A stretch of DNA of 64,000 nucleotides, from positions 3,162,001 through 3,226,000 of the forward strand of contig JAETXT010000008.1 in assembly GCA_019188255.1 (NCBI GenBank). Direction: 5' to 3'. This stretch comes from Verticillium longisporum (lineage: Eukaryota > Ascomycota > Sordariomycetes > Glomerellales > Plectosphaerellaceae). Under the pieces are notes generated by a model that saw only the letters and a list, made by a program, of their open reading frames with translations, had not been told where the DNA came from and made no database searches. Position numbers and translations under genes: made by a program. Of the stretch, positions 54,764 to 64,000 are shown piece by piece; the first letter of the stretch is position 1, and each line of letters opens with the position of its first letter.

Positions 54764-56140
54764 CTATACTTGACCGCTTAGAACTGGGAAGTGACTCTCG
54801 ATCGACGTTTCGTCCACGTCGACACCGTTCTCGACTAGCTCTATGAGCAGTTCGTGGTTCGATGTGTCCAAGCCTGGATCAAGAAAAGCAGCCATGTCAA
54901 CGAGCCAACCGTTGAAATCTTGGATCTCCGTCTGGCGGCCGGCACGGACGTCCTGTAACATGGAGCTAGTGTTGTCACGAACCTTGTGACCCACAACCAG
55001 CAGCATCTGTTTAAGCTGTGTTTGGCTGAAGCGCTCCAGGAGCATCTGACGATCATTGACCGATGTTGTATTTTGCGCATCATCCAAGATAGCATCGCTG
55101 CTAGGATGTTGGATGACCTGTTGCAAGACAGCGCTTGCCTCGGCTAGTAGGACGTCGATAAGTCGCATCAGGGGACCTTCGGGTTTTTCGAAGAGATAGC
55201 CGTTCTTGCAACGTAAAAGAGCGGTCAGAGGATTGATGATGCAGTTGACAACGAGCTTCTCGAGCTGCAGTGTCCACAGCTCTGCGCGCATCACCTGTTG
55301 ACCGTGGAGGAAGGGCGCTCGCGCCAGCTGCTCCGCGAGGTATGTCGACGATGGGCCACCTCGCGGGCCGGACAGCACGGAACCGATTTTGAGGTCCGCC
55401 ACCGAGGCATGCTCGCTCGTGTAGCGGCCCCTCGAGGTAACACCGTGCGTTGTCACGCAGGCGAGCCAGCTCGGCGGTGGGCGCGACGCGTAGCGGTGAG
55501 AAGTATACGCACGCCCGTGCGGGGGCCAGAGCTTGCACATGCCATTCTGTGCAAATGCGACAACTGAGTCTTCGTCAAGGTAGCGGCGGAGGCGGTCAAC
55601 CTCGGGCAGCGCGGCGGATGCTTTGGTGGTGACGACGAGGTTCGGGATGGCGCCGCCGTCAGCGACGTGTTTGACCACACCGTGGTCCGGTTTCTGGTCA
55701 GTCCACCACTCGATATCAAAGCCGGTCATGCGCTCTGACACGCCATTGCGGGAGATTTTGAGGCTGGGATCCGATGCCCACTGCTCGAGGAGCTCCTTTC
55801 TGTGGACGACAAGGGTGATGGGCGGGCGCGGCGCAAGTTTTGCCAGCGACGTGGCGAAGAGGACGCCTAGGTTGCCGACTCCGAGGACAAAGATGCGACG
55901 AGTCTTCTCAGAAGCTGTTGGAACCTGGCTCCCGGAGGCTCGAGTCTGAGACAGGGCCTGGGTTCGCGAGCTGATGTTGGCAGGCGTCCAGGCGAATAGC
56001 TTCGGTGCCGCCGTACAGTCATCGAATACTGATTGAAGCCACGGCGGATTCGGGCTGGCCATTCTCCGGGCTGAGGCCATAGACATTGACTTCCTTGCAA
56101 TCGCCAGGGGGGTCAGTACACGATGCGGCCTCCAGGCCAT
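54764..56140 (-). CDS. 2-dehydropantoate 2-reductase (ketopantoate reductase)
   Basis: 458 aa from ATG 56140 (MAWRPHRVLTPLAIARKS). The frame also offers ATG 56275, which would leave only 31 bp to a tRNA gene, so the inner start is preferred. The enzyme uses NADPH to turn 2-dehydropantoate into pantoate on the pantothenate/CoA pathway. The N-terminal about 75 residues are basic and Ser/Ala-rich, perhaps a mitochondrial presequence. The Rossmann motif is RRIFVLGVGNLGVLFATSLA (GxGxxG). The later VVTTKASA segment and the catalytic-domain stretch LQLEKLVVNCIINPLTALLRCKNG, with the Lys and Asn expected in the active site, are intact. A long C-terminal helical domain follows (LLERFSQTQLKQML). No introns. 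General family certain; exact substrate inferred. Confidence 0.82.
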   Translation of the reverse strand: MAWRPHRVLTPLAIARKSMSMASARRMASPNPPWLQSVFDDCTAAPKLFAWTPANISSRTQALSQTRASGSQVPTASEKTRRIFVLGVGNLGVLFATSLAKLAPRPPITLVVHRKELLEQWASDPSLKISRNGVSERMTGFDIEWWTDQKPDHGVVKHVADGGAIPNLVVTTKASAALPEVDRLRRYLDEDSVVAFAQNGMCKLWPPHGRAYTSHRYASRPPPSWLACVTTHGVTSRGRYTSEHASVADLKIGSVLSGPRGGPSSTYLAEQLARAPFLHGQQVMRAELWTLQLEKLVVNCIINPLTALLRCKNGYLFEKPEGPLMRLIDVLLAEASAVLQQVIQHPSSDAILDDAQNTTSVNDRQMLLERFSQTQLKQMLLVVGHKVRDNTSSMLQDVRAGRQTEIQDFNGWLVDMAAFLDPGLDTSNHELLIELVENGVDVDETSIESHFPVLSGQV

Positions 56141-56306
56141 TGTGGAATACGTTGGCTTCACACCGTCACGCGCGTGTAGGTCGCTACATGTCATCAATTG
56201 TCGTTGAGAACAGGAGCCGAGAACCAAAGAGGCCCACTCCGATCTGAGACAATGGCCGGCCTCTGTAGGGGCCATGTACAGCTCATTTTTGGTCGGTTTT
56301 CCAACA

Positions 56307-56388
56307 GGCGAGGTGGCAGAGTGGTCTAATGCGATAGACTAGAAATCTATTCACTTCGGTGGCGCAGGTTCGAATCCTGCCCTCGTCG
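56307..56388 (+). tRNA. tRNA-Ser(AGA), copy 3 (divergent)
   Basis: 82 nt, anticodon AGA as in the two copies near 27 kb. It differs at three positions: acceptor pair 7:66 is G:C instead of A:T (both bases changed), and the T loop reads TTCGAAT instead of TTCAAAT, closer to the classical B box. Discriminator G73; no intron. Confidence 0.97.
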
Positions 56389-57734
56389 ACCTTTTTGCTG
56401 ATCTCACCTGACCATGACCATCTACATCCCTTTCGTGCCCAAATTTGGCCTCAGTACATCAAATGATCACCGCCTACCTAAAGAGTTTTGATCTACATGC
56501 ATGCAGGTCCTAGGTCAGTACATGATTGAGGGCGGGTACGTCTGTGGAACACAGGTCATGCACACGCATCTAGATGTATAGTTCGCTATGTCCTTGGATT
56601 CAATTAGCGACGACATATGTTTTCTGCCACTTGACTATCGATTATACGAAGTACTGAGGTCACATTCGGGCACTAAAGGGATGGTATACTCTTCATCATC
56701 TCCTTCTTAAAGTTACTAATCGGTAGACGTCTTGTTTCATACAAAAGGCATTGGGGACTAATCACAGAATATGGTACCTTAACAAAATAGGGCTGATGAC
56801 CCACTTCCCAGCCCCTACCAGGCGCCGGCAGTTGCTAGCCTCTACCCTCTGCGTGCTGCAGCCGTGATTGCAAGGTACCTACCTAGGTACCTTGCCTTAC
56901 CTTACCTTAAGGTAAGGTAGGTACGGGGAGACAAGTGCGAATGCTGCCCTTGACAATTGTCAAGTTCTCATCCTCTGGTCCTCTGGACAATTCTCTAGAC
57001 AACTGACCTCAACCCATATAGCCTCCATCAAGGTCGCTGGCAGGCAGCGATGACCCAATCTGAGGCAGGAGCTGAGCTCGATGTTGGGGCTGGTGAATGC
57101 AGGCACACGATTGGTTGAATGGCCATGCTGTCTCTCATCCTCTTCCCTTTCAGTCACAGTCGCAGTCCCAGCCCGCCTCCGTCGCCCCGCCTGGCAGCCT
57201 AAACAGAGCGATACAACCTCATCCATCTCAGGTGTCTTGCCTTACCTTTTTTCCTTCATAACGCTGTGAAAGGATGCCTCTATGAGAAGCCATTCTCCTA
57301 CCAACACCTCACACACGGTCGCGCATACGAGACGCATCGCATCTGCGCGCACCAAGCACGTGCAGTATCACCTTTCACCTACTACCATAACATAGGATCC
57401 CCAACGAGGCCGTCTTTGTTGGGCGGGCACAGTGGGATCCCGCATCATCCGACCACGTACCTTCACAAACATCGTTTTCTAGAACCTCATCGCTTTGCCT
57501 GGGCCAGTCTGCTCACGACCACCTACACGGTGCCTCCGGTTGACGCGTCACCACGTGTGAGCTGCCTTTCGACGTGCAAGCCGCCCAGACGCCAGAGCGA
57601 TTGATAGTGTACCATCCATCTCTGACATGAGCACGAGCATCACAACGGCACGCAACTGACTGACGCAATCTCAACAACACCAACAACCACGATTCCCAGA
57701 TCAGGTGCCAGAGAACAAGACCGCGTGGCCCCCA
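56389..57734. other. Intergenic, tRNA-Ser to TPR gene
   Basis: About 1.3 kb. It holds a cluster of GGTACC/CCTAGG palindromes at 56871-56925, including a perfect 22-bp inverted repeat at 56899-56920 (half-site TACCTTACCTT). The last 400 bp are CA/CT-rich, as expected of a leader. No gene was recognised. Confidence 0.5.
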
Positions 57735-59825
57735 ATGTCCGCCTCGAGGCTATCCAAGGCCGTAAGGCGTCGAGTCGAAACCCCTCCAGTACTCTCCCTC
57801 CTGGCCACAGCGGAGTTGCTCAAGATGAGGAGCAAGTGGATCACCGCCCTCGTCCTCACCAACATCGCTTCAAAGGTCGCTTCTTCGCCTCATATGGAAG
57901 GCCTCGTCGCATTGGCCCTGGGGCACTGTTTCCGCAACCAGACCCCTTCTGACTGGAGTTCGGCCATCGCCCATCTCCGCATCGCCCACGAGTGTTTCAC
58001 CTCTCTCCCGAAATCCCGCGATCGAGAGCCCTATCTCATGCGGGCCGTCTTGCTTCTCGGCGACTCTCTTGTCCGAAGAAACGAGATGGGCGACTTGGCT
58101 GAAGCCGAAGAAATCGCCTTGACTGCCGAAGCCATGCTGGAGGAAGCCAGAACACAAACCAAGTCGTGGCGAGTCAGCTGGGCCTCCCTCACGCAGCGCT
58201 GTCTCGACTTCAATACCCTTTCCATGCGAGAACTCGGCGAGATCTACTACTACACGCACTCGTGGCCTGAAGGCGAGAAGCTACTTCGCAGTCTGGTTCC
58301 TACTCTGGTACGAACGCGGGGCACACACCATCCGATGACCATCGAAGCCCAACGAGACCTAGCCAGCATGCTCGTGAACCAAGACAAGTACGAGGAAGCC
58401 GAGGCTGCATACCGAATAGCGCGCAAGTGGAACGAGTTTAGGCCTGCCTTTGGGCCGGAAGAAAAGGCAGCCATTGACTACAATATCGTCATGTGCTTGT
58501 CCGAACGCTGCTTGCACGAGCAAGCTGGCGCCGAGTTGGACCAGATGGACCTGGCAGCAGATCTTCTGCATTACGCCAATGGCGAATGGACACTGAAGCT
58601 TGCCCGCTTGACATATATGCGCCTCGGGCAGTACGCCAAGGTTGTCCGCATGTGCCGCAGATTTCAGCCCGTCCTGGACGGGCACAGGGTCAAATACGGA
58701 CCCTGCAGTGCTGCCAGCCTGAGGAACATGAACGACCACGCCAGTGCCCTGCAGTCTTTATGTAGGTGGGACGAGGCCGTTGAGGTCTTGCGTGAGATGT
58801 GCTCCCGGGAATCAAGCGACCGAAGGCCGCCAGAGACAACGCTGGACTCTCGTATGGAGCTCGCCCACAGCCTGCTGAGTTCCCAACAGCTGGACGAGGC
58901 CTCGTACGAATACCGAAAGTGCCTTGAGATTGCCCGCGACGCCGTGGCTGACCTGCGCAACGATTCGACATCCTCCGAGAATGACAGGCGCATACGCAAC
59001 ATCCTTCGCCATCTCGCGCACATTTACGAGTTGACCACCAACCGGACGGGGGCCTTGACGGCTTACGCACAGCTGCAGCACGAGTTCTTGGCTCGGCCAG
59101 GTCGTCCGCAAAACATTTGGACGTACCAGTGGCTGCGTGGGAAGATGTTCTTGCTCCAAGAGCGGTGGGACTACGCCATTCGCGTGCTGGTCAGCGCACC
59201 AAGCTCGAGGCTCGGGCTGGAGGCCGCCAAGATGGCCGACCGACCCGTGACCGATGAGACGAAGAAGAGTCTTCGGGCGATATTGGAGCGACCAGATCTT
59301 GACGCGAGGACGGCCACGACCGATCTGCCGCTGGAAATCCATACACACCATGAAGCGGTCTCTGTCACCGCAGCAAAGACGACTGAGCCGGCAGCCAAGG
59401 GGGTAGTCATCATGACCAAGGTCAAAGAGACAAGCGAAACCAAGGATACCCATGGCGCGGATGACGGAGCGAACACGGCATCAGGGGGAAATATGGTGCA
59501 GCCGACCCCAGAGATTGCCACCGACACCTACACAGTGGCCCAGGCTGTCAAGGATGCCGTGCTTGCCGCACTGGAGAAGCAAGTGTTCCAGAAGCAGCAC
59601 GCCACGATTGTCGATACGGCCGACATGGACGACGAGGAATCCATCTCTGACGAGGATCACGACTTCGAGACGGTCGACGGCGTGTTGCGCGCCAAATACG
59701 CGTTCCCGCTCGTTCCGCAGGACACCGAGTGGGAGCAGCTGCAGTACCCGCGGCTGCCAAACACGTACCAGAAATGGGTGCAGCAGAAACGAGAGGCCGA
59801 GAGGAACAGGCGTATCTGGATGTGA
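57735..59825 (+). CDS. TPR-like repeat protein, unknown role
   Basis: Single exon; 696 aa from ATG 57735 (MSASRLSKAVRRR). The frame is open ten codons upstream without ATG. The central part (about residues 60-500) is all-helical with TPR-like 34-residue periodicity: AIAHLRIAHECFTSLPKSRDREPYLMRAVLLLGDSLV, LGEIYYYTHSWPEGEKLLRSLVP, DLASMLVNQDKYEEAEAAYRIARK, MELAHSLLSSQQLDEASYEYRKCLEIAR and LRHLAHIYELTTNRTGALTAYAQL. After residue 530 it turns low-complexity (Thr/Lys/Ala), with an acidic DTADMDDEESISDEDHDFETV and a basic RKWVQQKREAERNRR-like end. TPR arrays bind peptides and scaffold complexes; no partner can be named. Kinesin-light-chain-like TPR proteins of fungi resemble it, but identity is not established. 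Confidence 0.75.
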   Translation: MSASRLSKAVRRRVETPPVLSLLATAELLKMRSKWITALVLTNIASKVASSPHMEGLVALALGHCFRNQTPSDWSSAIAHLRIAHECFTSLPKSRDREPYLMRAVLLLGDSLVRRNEMGDLAEAEEIALTAEAMLEEARTQTKSWRVSWASLTQRCLDFNTLSMRELGEIYYYTHSWPEGEKLLRSLVPTLVRTRGTHHPMTIEAQRDLASMLVNQDKYEEAEAAYRIARKWNEFRPAFGPEEKAAIDYNIVMCLSERCLHEQAGAELDQMDLAADLLHYANGEWTLKLARLTYMRLGQYAKVVRMCRRFQPVLDGHRVKYGPCSAASLRNMNDHASALQSLCRWDEAVEVLREMCSRESSDRRPPETTLDSRMELAHSLLSSQQLDEASYEYRKCLEIARDAVADLRNDSTSSENDRRIRNILRHLAHIYELTTNRTGALTAYAQLQHEFLARPGRPQNIWTYQWLRGKMFLLQERWDYAIRVLVSAPSSRLGLEAAKMADRPVTDETKKSLRAILERPDLDARTATTDLPLEIHTHHEAVSVTAAKTTEPAAKGVVIMTKVKETSETKDTHGADDGANTASGGNMVQPTPEIATDTYTVAQAVKDAVLAALEKQVFQKQHATIVDTADMDDEESISDEDHDFETVDGVLRAKYAFPLVPQDTEWEQLQYPRLPNTYQKWVQQKREAERNRRIWM

Positions 59826-60401
59826 ATTTTGGAACCTCTACGTTTGTAAGGATCAAGGCGTTTTGGGGAGAGGGGGGTATAATGGGTCATGATAATGGGC
59901 TACTTGGTCCACACGACGATATGATGATGATGATTCCGGCATGTCTGACGATTACCTGGTTGCCTCGAGATGAATGAAGAATAAATACCCAAGCACTGTA
60001 ATGACCTAGTCCATCGGGGCCAGTCGCCATATGATTTCAGAGAGATAGCTAGCTAGCCCGTGATGTTCATAGCGCGGGCGACGTGCATGATCACTACGAG
60101 TGACGTTCCATTCCCCCCCCCCCGGGGCTATATTCCGTGTTACTCTTTGGTGCTCACAGTCGATAAAACGCCGAGACATCTCAAGACAAGTCAGACAAAT
60201 CATCGCATTTCCTTGCAAAAAAGAGCCCGGCGCCTCGTCAACTTCCATGCTCAGTGAGGCTCGCCTGACAACCTAGACCCGACCGTCATTGGCAACTCAT
60301 CCCCAAACCACCACCTGCGCGCGCACCAGCAACGCCCGACACCAGGAAAAAGTCCGACCCGTCGCCACTGAAGAGTTGCGACGCCAACAAAAGGTAAATC
60401 A
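59826..60401. other. Intergenic, TPR gene to tRNA-Ile
   Basis: About 575 bp holding the TPR 3' flank (with ATGATG repeats at 59920-59933) and an 11-C run at 60113-60123. Nothing else was seen. Confidence 0.5.
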
Positions 60402-60475
60402 TGGTCAGTATGAGGGTCGAACTCATGACCTTGGCATTATTAGTACCACGCTCTAACCAACTGAGCTAACCGACC
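60402..60475 (-). tRNA. tRNA-Ile(AAT)
   Basis: 74 nt. Acceptor GGTCGGT/ACTGACC with discriminator A73. D arm TTAGCTCAGTTGGTTAGAGC. Anticodon loop CTAATAA closed by TGGTA/TGCCA, anticodon AAT. T arm ATGAG-TTCGACC-CTCAT. No intron. Confidence 0.96.
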
Positions 60476-60975
60476 TCGCTGATGACGGCAATTCGAGGTC
60501 GCGCGGTTTTTGACTGGGACGGCGGGATGGGGTGTGAGGGATTTGCAGCTGAATCAATTCAGGTGGGCGTTGTGTGGGTTTGATGTTTTGGGTGGAGTTT
60601 GGTCGTGATGGGTGTCTGCGTCCCATGGCATGGCTTTGGGGTGGGGTTGGGTACGGAGTTCAGATGCCAGTGGCAAGTACGTATCTGAGAATCTGGGAAG
60701 GGCTGTTCAGCAACCCGCTGAAGTGCCATCCTGGCCATGGAGAAGCGTCATTTGTACATTGAACCGGGAAGGACAACACCCAAGAAAGAAAACCCGTGAT
60801 AGAGCGCAGATAGACAAAAGCTTGAAGATGGAGACATAATAAGAGAGTGAGTACAAGATGAACGCCCGCTCCGCGTCTCGTTGAGACGCATTTTGTTACT
60901 TACTCAGTCCGAAACCGCAAAACTCCGAGGCATTGAGTGAAACCATTCGTGTAGGTCGTGCAGGCCATACTGAAA
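60476..60975. other. Intergenic, tRNA-Ile to HAM1-like gene
   Basis: 500 bp with the upstream flank of the tRNA and the 3' flank of the minus-strand gene. No gene was recognised. Confidence 0.5.
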
Positions 60976-63256
60976 TCAAATGCTCGTTGCAGTGACGTCA
61001 AAAATGTCATTGCGCCATCCGCCTTGGTCGTACTCGTAGACCCTCTCTTGAGCCAGACTTGCCTCTTCGTTCCACAACTTGACCAAACTGCCAGGCGCAT
61101 ACACTCCCTTGAAGACGCCCTTGCCGGGCTGGGCCACACCCACGCGCGTGAAAAGGTCGGGATCTTCTTCCGGGACAAGTCTGGACATGACGGCCTTGAT
61201 GAATGTCCAGAGATCCTGTGGCTCGGCGATACGAGTGGCACGGAGCCTCTCGCGGGCGAAGAGGAATTCACGGTTGGCGAAGTGAATCGCCTCGGCAATT
61301 GATCGCGCGATCTGAACTTCAAGGGCGGCGCGAACGATGGGGCGGATGAACGGCTTCAGAACCCAAGCGAAGAAGGAGAATTTGCTCTTCGACAGCTCGT
61401 AGTCTAGGTGGTGGATGCGGACGCGAACAGCACGAAGCGCTAGGACCTTTTCCAGACGCTCCTTGCCAATCTCGACGTCGATGGCAACGTCGATGCCTCG
61501 CTCATCAAGGCGGAAACCCGCAATACCTGCATCGGCCAGACGCAGAATGCCCGAGTGAAGACGAAGCCAGTATCCGAGCTGTTCGGCGGCAATGGACAGG
61601 CCTGAAATTGTGATTCTCATAACAGTCGAGACGGAAGACGTGGTGCGGAAGCGAGCCTTTCGGATTTCGACGTCGTTCTTGGTCGAAATGTTGAGCTTAA
61701 AAGGCAAGAAGGATGACGAGTTGATGGTGCGTCCTGGCTCGAGAATGAGATTCTCAATCAGAAGATCGACGGCTGGCGTGGAGACCTCAAGACGGGGAAT
61801 AGGAACGTATTGGATGGCCTGGACGAGTAGCGGGATAAAGACATTGATCGAGTCAGTAACGAGCTCCCCGTTAGTGTATTGGTGTGCGGGAGAGAGGATC
61901 TTGATGATACGTTGGGACGTGTGAACGAGTTTCTTGATGTCGGCATCCTCAAAGACCGAGTGCAAAGCTCGATGCAAGCGATCGAGGAATGCGTCGAGTG
62001 CATCACGAATGGATGACTCGGACGTCAGCTGGCTGGATTTGGCCGCAGCTCCTTGAACCTCTCCTCTGCATGGAAGAAGAAGTCAGGGTCCGTCAGCAAA
62101 TCTTGGATAAGGTTGCCAATCTGGCGAACCAGCTGGTCAAACTCGGGATCGCTCCGGCCATGCTCAACGACCTCATTGAATGTGCGCTCCACTTCGTCCC
62201 ATTCTTTTCGGTCACCGAGAGACGACAGGAAAAGCCAGAAGTTGTGTAAGGCCTTGTCTGCTTCGGGATTCTTGTCAATGTCTTCCTCCGCGGCATGCGC
62301 TACATCGGCAACAGCATGCGAGTAGACGAGGAGGTAGCGACGGACGAGCAGAGATATGGTCGAAACGGAATCCGAGTAGTCTCTGGTCTTTTGAAGCTTC
62401 AGAACCGATTTCTTCAGGCGGTTCACTAGACTTTCCTGTTCCTCGCCGGTGATGTGCTCTGTGAGGCTCTGTCCTGCTTCACTCGCGACCTTGGCAGCAC
62501 CATCTGCGACGACTGAAGATACCTCGACAGCTTCGTGCTGGATCTCATCTTTCGATGGCGGTTTGTGAAAATCGCCATTTGCTTGCTTGAGGGCTTCTTC
62601 GTCTTCTTTTGATGGTGCCACCTGCTTGCCGACCTGTTTAGAAACATCGGCTAGCGTAAAGGCAGTATCGCGAAAGACTTCGCGGCCGACAGTGCCCAGA
62701 TCGGAGAGAAAGATGCGGAAATCAGAGTTCGTGAGGAGAAGGGAGCCAACCGTCTGAAGGCTTTTGTAGGCTGTGAGGGCGCAAGTCAGCGAGATCACCG
62801 CTTGCGGGGAGTCAAAGAGCTCTTACCAGCAGTGGCATCCGCCTTGACCTTGATGCGGGAGGCACGCTCGCTGATGTCGTACGTGTCGACGGACAGACGA
62901 GATTTACTCAGGTACCAGATAAAGTCTTGAATTTGATCATGATCATTCTTGTGTATCAGCACCTCGATGAACTGCTTCAGCCAAAGACGGATGTGGATGA
63001 CCAAGGCGCGGCCAGAGTCGCTGAGGTCTGGAGTCTCGGGGTTGAGAATGTCAGCAGAGAGCAAGGTGCGAAGGTTCGTGATGAGCTGTTCGTTGGATGG
63101 CATGTAACCCTTGGACATGGCTCGTAGCATCTGATATGAATGGAGCTTCTCGTGTAGACGCGCCTGCAGAGCCGTATCGTCGTTGTAGCGAGGAAGCTGT
63201 GGCTCGCGTTCGCGATCCTCTCGCGACTTGCGGCCGATGCCGAGCCAGGACATCAT
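60976..63256 (-). CDS. HAM1-like (HAM1_N/HAM1_C) conserved fungal protein, with a one-base frameshift
   Basis: Exons 62827..63256 and 60976..62770, with a 56-nt intron (GTAAGA...ACAG); 741 aa if the frame is restored. ATG 63256 (MMSWLGIGRKSRED) is the first usable start, but an acceptor (CCCACAG) at 63283 and open frame NSLDDVFK before it suggest a missing upstream exon. N-terminal half: helical, LHEKLHSYQMLRAMSKGYMPSNEQLITNLRTLL, FRIFLSDLG, AAEEDIDKNPEADKAL. C-terminal half: VPIPRLEVSTPAVDLLIENLILEPG and repeated beta-strand segments, which by recollection match the HAM1 C-terminal domain, perhaps lipid-binding. The frame breaks near 62043 (HAEERFKELR must continue AKSSQLTSESSIRD); the exon is one base short. 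Confidence 0.75.
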
Positions 63257-63282
63257 CTTGAACACGTCGTCGAGAGAATTGT

Positions 63283-64000
63283 CTGTGGGTCTGAGGTCGA
63301 TTCAGTGCTGTCCTGATGCTGTCGGACCGCAAGAGATGATGTAGACTGGGGGGCTTCTCAGCTCATAACGGCTGGTGTTGGTCGTTATTGGCAAGCAACG
63401 GGAAGGTACCTAGGTAAGGTAGGTAATGATGAATGATGACGGCTCGGGGCGTGTTGCCCGCCCTAGGCTGTCGCGCGACACGATGACGTCGTTGGCTGGG
63501 TGTGCTTGGGCGCACGATCTCGATGGGGCCGCGCCTTAGGACAAGACTGGCGCACTCAACTGTGTGTGATACATCATCAGTATTACACAATAATTTCTAA
63601 CCCCGAACAAGAGACAAAGTGGTGTTGACACCAGTCATCTCAGAACTACTCAATACCGGGCCCAATGGTCGCAACACCACAGGGCTTCTGTTCCCAGGTG
63701 AGGTACCTAAGGTACTACTTAGAGCTCCAGAGAGCGATGGTGGTCTGTGCTGAAGCTATCCTTGCCGTGGTTGCTGCTGAAGTACCTAAGCTGCCCCATA
63801 CACGTGAAGCCGGCAGCTCACAATATGAAGACATTGCAGCGACTAAACACATACAGGCGTAAAAGCCAGATTCTTTGAAGAACCCCCCCCTTTTTTTTAA
63901 GAAAGCTAATAAGGATGTGACTGGCGTGCAATGTACAGTAACTGACACAAGAGGGAATAACAGACGCTGTTGAAACGGAGTGCAGGAACGTGTGGATCAT
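63283..64000. other. Right-end region upstream of the HAM1-like gene
   Basis: No gene is supported, although an unseen first exon of the HAM1-like gene may lie here. GGTACCTAGGTAAGGTAGG is at 63405-63423 and GGTACCTAAGGTAC at 63702-63715; a C/T run (CCCCCCCCTTTTTTTT) is at 63883-63898. Confidence 0.5.

Overview
The window is nuclear DNA from a filamentous ascomycete (Pezizomycotina; gene content and intron style fit Sordariomycetes, perhaps Hypocreales, but the species is not identified). Coding DNA is GC-rich, introns are mostly 50-100 nt with GTRNGT..YAG borders, genes lie on both strands without operons, and single tRNA genes are scattered between them. Almost every gene is housekeeping.

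Layout. 0-14 kb: 3' end of the RNA polymerase I subunit RPA49, a peroxisomal enoyl-CoA isomerase, COG1 (Golgi tethering), SAS10/UTP3 (SSU processome), the sphingolipid enzyme 3-ketodihydrosphingosine reductase, and URB2 (60S biogenesis). 14-26 kb: MIC10 (cristae junctions), two membrane proteins of unknown function, ISA2 (mitochondrial Fe-S assembly), a divergent RPL7/RPS14 ribosomal protein pair, and RAD26/CSB. 26-31 kb: two tandem tRNA-Ser(AGA), a PEX11-like peroxin and a hemerythrin-like protein. 31-43 kb: divergent eIF3c and PRP8, the latter carrying a full-length intein with a LAGLIDADG endonuclease domain. 43-55 kb: a gene-poor, satellite-rich stretch around one Myb-type regulator. 55-64 kb: a 2-dehydropantoate reductase, a third tRNA-Ser(AGA), a TPR-like protein, tRNA-Ile(AAT) and a HAM1-like protein.

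Most notable. (1) The PRP8 intein (about 505 aa) sits at the canonical WEKA/SGFEES site, keeps all splicing residues and both putative catalytic Asp of its endonuclease. (2) Intron 2 of RPL7 appears to hold a box C/D snoRNA whose guide pairs with the conserved 25S rRNA segment ACCCGAAAGA; yeast carries snR39/snR59 in RPL7 introns. (3) Several essential genes are broken at base level: one base appears to be missing from a C/G run in RPS14, eIF3c, PRP8 and the HAM1-like gene, and local substitution clusters with in-frame stops occur in eIF3c, PRP8 and possibly URB2. The simplest reading is consensus error in the assembly rather than biology, so gene models here should be read with that in mind. 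(4) GGTACCTAGGTA-type palindromes, including a perfect 32-bp one, recur only between genes.

RPA49, SAS10, URB2, RPL7, RPS14 and eIF3c all serve ribosome production or translation, but they show no common regulatory arrangement beyond the divergent RPL7/RPS14 promoter.
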